Both the position numbers and the translations under genes were made by a program. The notes below the pieces were generated by a model that saw only the letters and a list, made by a program, of their open reading frames with translations, was not told the origin of the DNA and made no database searches. From NCBI GenBank assembly GCA_018806985.1, contig JADANN010000437.1, positions 143,501 to 207,500 of the forward strand: 64,000 nucleotides of DNA, read 5' to 3'. This document shows positions 62,133 through 64,000 of this stretch, piece by piece. Position 1 is the stretch's first letter. Each line of letters begins with the position of its first letter. The stretch comes from Angiostrongylus vasorum (taxonomy: Eukaryota > Nematoda > Chromadorea > Rhabditida > Metastrongylidae).

Positions 62133-62728
62133 ATGAGCAAAGCCAACGATTTCAAAGAATCTTCTGCAACCAAGTACTCAAGCAACGTTAAGAAACGACA
62201 ACGGTTCAGCGAACTACCACCAGCCAAGAAAAACGTGATCGGGTAGCAACATTTAAACCATTCGTATGTGATTACTTCATAACTATAGTTGGAAAGAACA
62301 TTAAATGCCATGAAAGTGAACCATATGCGCTGTACATTACAAGGAACTCATCAACTAAAGGGGAAACCATCATCAAAGGAAAGCGGATGGGTCATAGACT
62401 AATGGTCCTGCCTGGAAATCCACGTGGATCAGCAGGGTCAGAGAAGCACCAGTTGACAGCTAATTTACCGAAATTCCTGCCAGTAGATCCTGATAGTTTT
62501 CGACTTCGTAAAGAAATGCCAGTCCTAAAGCTTTACGCAATGACCAGATCTGAAGATATCACCAGAAATTTCTTCCGATGGGAAAATCGTTCTGTCGGTG
62601 AGTTTTCGCTTCCGCTTTTTTCTTGGCCAGTTGTTCTCTAAATGCAGGCTTTGCTGATGGTCATATTATCCACTTTTCCTAATTTTAGAGGAATTCCTTT
62701 CTTCCTTTCAGGTATTGGGAGGATGTGA
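62133..62728 (+). CDS. Hypothetical two-exon protein with one frame break
   Basis: I do not recognise the protein. Exon 1 runs 62133-62597 and ends at a consensus donor (GTCG, then GTGAGT). Exon 2 starts after TTTCAG at 62712 and stops at TGA 62726-62728, with agreeing phase. The ATG at 62133 opens a basic N-terminus (KYSSNVKKRQRFSELPPAKK) that meets a TAG at 62244. From there the next frame stays open for about 118 codons (VATFKPFVCDYFITIVGKN, then HESEPYALYITRNSSTKGE, LMVLPGNPRGSAG and a final WENRSVGIGRM). One missing G in the GGG at 62241-62243 would join the frames, giving about 165 residues. The break may be an assembly error or true decay. No signal peptide or membrane segment is evident. 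Confidence 0.5.
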
Positions 62729-62838
62729 ACCCTAAGTCCAAAGATCTTGTGATACCTTGGCAATGCTGCATACACGATGACAATGTTCAGCCACTTTGCT
62801 ACTACCAACGTATCATTTGGCCCATTTCTTTTACCTAG

Positions 62839-63053
62839 ATGAACCCGAGTACACTAGCATACTCTTTCCTGGATTGTATGAAAGTTGTTATATACGGAAC
62901 TATTGTAAGTCATTTATGACTGTATGTAGTTAAAGCAAATTTGTGAAGTAAACACGTAAACTTACTAGGCCTTTTCAGCTCCTTTCAAACTATTCCCATC
63001 CAAGCACTGTGCCATTTGAGTTCGCTTTAATATTCTGTGTGATTCCTGAATAA
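62839..63053 (+). CDS. Candidate very small two-exon gene
   Basis: An ATG at 62839 directly follows TTTTACCTAG. Exon 1 (62839-62904) ends at GTAAGT and exon 2 (62979-63053) begins after CCTTTTCAG. Both are phase 0 and the joined frame ends at TAA, giving 46 residues. The product is rather hydrophobic (FLDCMKVVIYGTILL and FEFALIFCVI) and could be a short membrane or secreted peptide. It lies just after the 62133-62728 gene in the same direction. The good splice sites are the only support; chance is possible. Confidence 0.27.
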
Positions 63054-63160
63054 GAGGGCATCGCCGAGTGAGATTCTACACTCGAACGGTGCTCCCCTCC
63101 AGACGACCTGACTCAATGCAATGACGAACATTCACGCCCCAAACACAACCACTTGTCCCT

Positions 63161-63252
63161 AATCGACTCGGATCAGTCCGACTCTGAAGAAGACGAAGAT
63201 GTCGAAACGTTGGCCGAATAAGTATTTTCGTACCAACCTCGTGTCAGCTCAA
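63161..63252 (+). repeat. Short dispersed repeat F, copy 2
   Basis: ATCGACTCGGATCAGTCCGA, GACGAAGATGTCGAAACGTT, GGCCGAATAAG and AACCTCGTGTCAGCTCA. Roughly three quarters identical to copy 1 by eye. Confidence 0.6.
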
Positions 63253-63472
63253 TAATCCACAATAATATCGATTAATCTTTCCGTAGTTTAATTGAAGTCG
63301 GTTTTCAGGATATCTTAGTTGTGGTGTTTTCCGTATACGATGTATAGAGTGTATGTAAATTGTAAAATAAATGTTCTTGAACACAAAATCTCAGACATAA
63401 GCAAGACGTCGTGGTAAGATTAAATAACTTTCTGAGAACAAACTGTGTTGAAACAGATTGGTAAACCCATAC

Positions 63473-63949
63473 TCTGTCAATAACGAGCGATTCTGAAGAA
63501 GAGTTCTTTGGATTCCCCATCTGGTCGTAGCGAAAAGATTTGACTAAGTCTGGAACCTCAACGTTGAAGTACGCCAGAGTGGGCACCTCTGCACCTTGTT
63601 AGAGCAAAGAAGGACATGTGTAGCACAAAAGTAAACCAAATCGATGCAGAGATATATTGGGACCAATGCAGTTCATTGACTAAGCCATCTATGCTTTGAA
63701 ATCTGTGCGCTTTGGGCATTACGTATTCATTACTAAATGACTCAAGAATGAGTCATACGTGGCCAGAAACAATGTAGGCCACAGAATGTTGGAAACCAGT
63801 CTGATCTCCTCTAGAACATGAGTAGTCGATAGCGTAGGAACACTACCAGCTTGAATACGATACGTTTCAGATCCGCTTAAGCACCTGTAGCAGACATCTT
63901 CCAAGCGTTCACCAGAGAAAAGACGGAGAACTTGTTGCATGCAGATAAG
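63473..63949 (-). CDS. Candidate exon pair of a gene entering from the right edge
   Basis: Minus strand. Exon 63949-63847 follows TCTTTAG and reads QQVLRLFSGERLEDVCYRCL. It leaves phase 1 at GTAGTG. Exon 63588-63473 follows GGTGCAG and reads VPTLAYFNVEVPDLVKSFRY, then ends at GTATGG. Phases agree and no stop interrupts. I do not recognise the protein. The donors are weaker than those of the main genes, so this is a tentative call. Confidence 0.28.
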
Positions 63950-64000
63950 CTAAAGACAGATAAAAAAATGGATAGGCAAATATTACGAAGAAGTACGAAT

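Noticed and set aside
1..64000. CRISPR arrays, operons, phage or bacterial mobile systems
   Set aside because: Spliced genes, SINEs and LINEs show nuclear eukaryotic DNA; no such array or operon is present.

Overview
The window is eukaryotic genomic DNA and most probably comes from a strongylid nematode, with a hookworm-type genome the best guess. It has short coding exons with TTTCAG/GTRAG-type splice sites, long AT-rich introns, a nematode-like peroxisomal acyl-CoA oxidase, and decayed RTE-type LINE copies. Dispersed tRNA-like SINEs are very dense. The species call is inference; the genes and repeats are read from the sequence.

Layout. (1) 409-4578, plus strand: an unrecognised multi-exon gene whose 5' end seems to lie left of the window. 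Its exon phases agree from one exon to the next. (2) 7843-21196, minus strand: a full acyl-CoA oxidase gene of 15 exons and about 672 residues. It carries the [10 protein letters not shown] motif, the YEGEN catalytic motif and a C-terminal SKL peroxisomal signal on its own tiny last exon. Its introns hold SINEs and a 1.7 kb RTE fragment. Genes 1 and 2 converge. (3) 21.2-44.9 kb: mostly repeats. These include SINEs of four families, a large inverted repeat, a 96-bp tandem array, an RTE remnant and a small retroposed hairpin sequence that split an older SINE; there is one weak pair of minus-strand exons near 36.8 kb. (4) 44990-45543: a small GC-rich coding segment with strong codon bias and one frame break. 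(5) 48155-57687, plus strand: an eight-exon C2H2 zinc-finger gene (474 residues) with four good fingers. (6) 58-64 kb: an RTE 3' fragment, SINEs, a short two-exon gene with one frame break (62133-62728), a very small candidate gene (62839-63053), and a possible minus-strand gene entering from the right edge.

The repeats are the main accessory feature. About 25 copies of one SINE (family A below) and about 7 of another (family E) have different tRNA-like heads but share the same central module. Family B keeps a nearly complete tRNA cloverleaf. Three otherwise convincing coding regions each break by one base at a homopolymer (GGG, AAAAA, GGG), which looks more like assembly error than gene decay.

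No operon-like layout is visible. The acyl-CoA oxidase is the only gene whose biochemical role can be stated with confidence. The zinc-finger gene is probably a nuclear DNA-binding regulator.
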